Source: Flectonema sp. DT1601 (Eukaryota; Euglenozoa; Diplonemea; Diplonemida; Diplonemidae). Taken from it: DNA of 64,000 nucleotides. The notes under the pieces were generated by a model. It was given only the letters and a program-made list of their open reading frames with translations. It was not told the DNA's origin and did no database searches. The stretch lies in assembly GCA_964019425.1 (NCBI GenBank), contig OZ025780.1, positions 80,001 to 144,000 of the forward strand, given 5' to 3'. Positions 63,761 to 64,000 of the stretch are shown one piece after another (positions within the stretch are counted from its first letter, which is position 1; each line of letters begins with the position of its first letter). The position numbers were made by a program, and so were the translations under genes.

Positions 63761-64000
63761 AAACGAAAAAGAATGTCATGACCATGACGGAAGAATTGAG
63801 GAATTGAGTTAACATGTTCAATTTAACTTATTTAAACTTTTTTTTTTTTTTAACAGACCGTAACTATTTGAAAATAAAATGTAGATGGGAAACAGTGAAA
63901 AGTAAAATGGATGATAAAATTAAATGAGAAATATGACATAACAGACCAGATAGAGAGTATTAAAAGGAAATTGAAAAGGAAAAGAGAAACTAGGTTAACA

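Overview
This is nuclear DNA of a eukaryotic, probably free-living, unicellular organism. Host-type genes carry short spliceosomal introns (mostly donor GTATG, acceptor CAG), and the products are eukaryotic: Ran, poly(A)-binding protein, prefoldin subunit 4, an ARL2BP/BART protein, TMEM39, a DPY30/RIIa plus EF-hand protein of flagellar type, and a cytochrome b5 front-end desaturase. A single-domain glycinamide ribonucleotide synthetase argues against an animal, where it is fused into GART. A putative lysine-, Dpy30- and EF-hand-rich gene set with co-directional genes suggests a flagellate protist.

Every host gene I can support between 1 and 52 kb lies on the minus strand. In most of them a pyrimidine-rich stretch ending in AG sits just upstream of the ATG. 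One-way gene arrays with an acceptor before each start are what polycistronic transcription with spliced-leader trans-splicing produces. Together with an ingi/L1Tc-like LINE bearing a 2A peptide and one intron without GT-AG ends, this points to Euglenozoa outside the kinetoplastids (which cannot make purines), but I rate that as a hypothesis only.

Layout. 0-3.1 kb: a partial secretory protein, an HNH-type protein and an anchored coiled-coil protein. 5-23.7 kb: dense minus-strand cluster (trehalose-phosphate synthase-like, granulin-like membrane protein, EF-hand/coiled-coil protein, purD, prefoldin 4, polyQ protein, SGNH-like, tail-anchored protein, desaturase, TMEM39). 23.9-32.8 kb: an 8.9 kb insertion with terminal inverted repeats and a perfect 6-bp target duplication, holding a 125-bp satellite, a tRNA-derived SINE and a nearly full-length LINE. 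33-52 kb: second gene cluster (aminotransferase, two tandem Ran genes, calmodulin-like protein, two-TM protein, a 26-copy 42-bp minisatellite, ARL2BP, RIIa/EF-hand protein, kinase, PABP, small ORFs). 52.3-64 kb: gene-poor repeat domain, with two satellite arrays in opposite orientation enclosing duplicated modules and a 1.5 kb element with 52-bp perfect inverted ends and hairpins.

The best candidates for something undescribed are: the LINE, in which ORF1 and ORF2 share a frame separated by one TGA, ORF2 has no ATG before its 2A motif, and the reverse transcriptase carries a PDZ-like insert; the TIR element with TTTATC duplication; the non-GT-AG intron flanked by a 6-nt direct repeat in prefoldin 4; and the inverted satellite domain. 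Housekeeping genes here do not form an evident pathway; their shared orientation more likely reflects transcription units than function.
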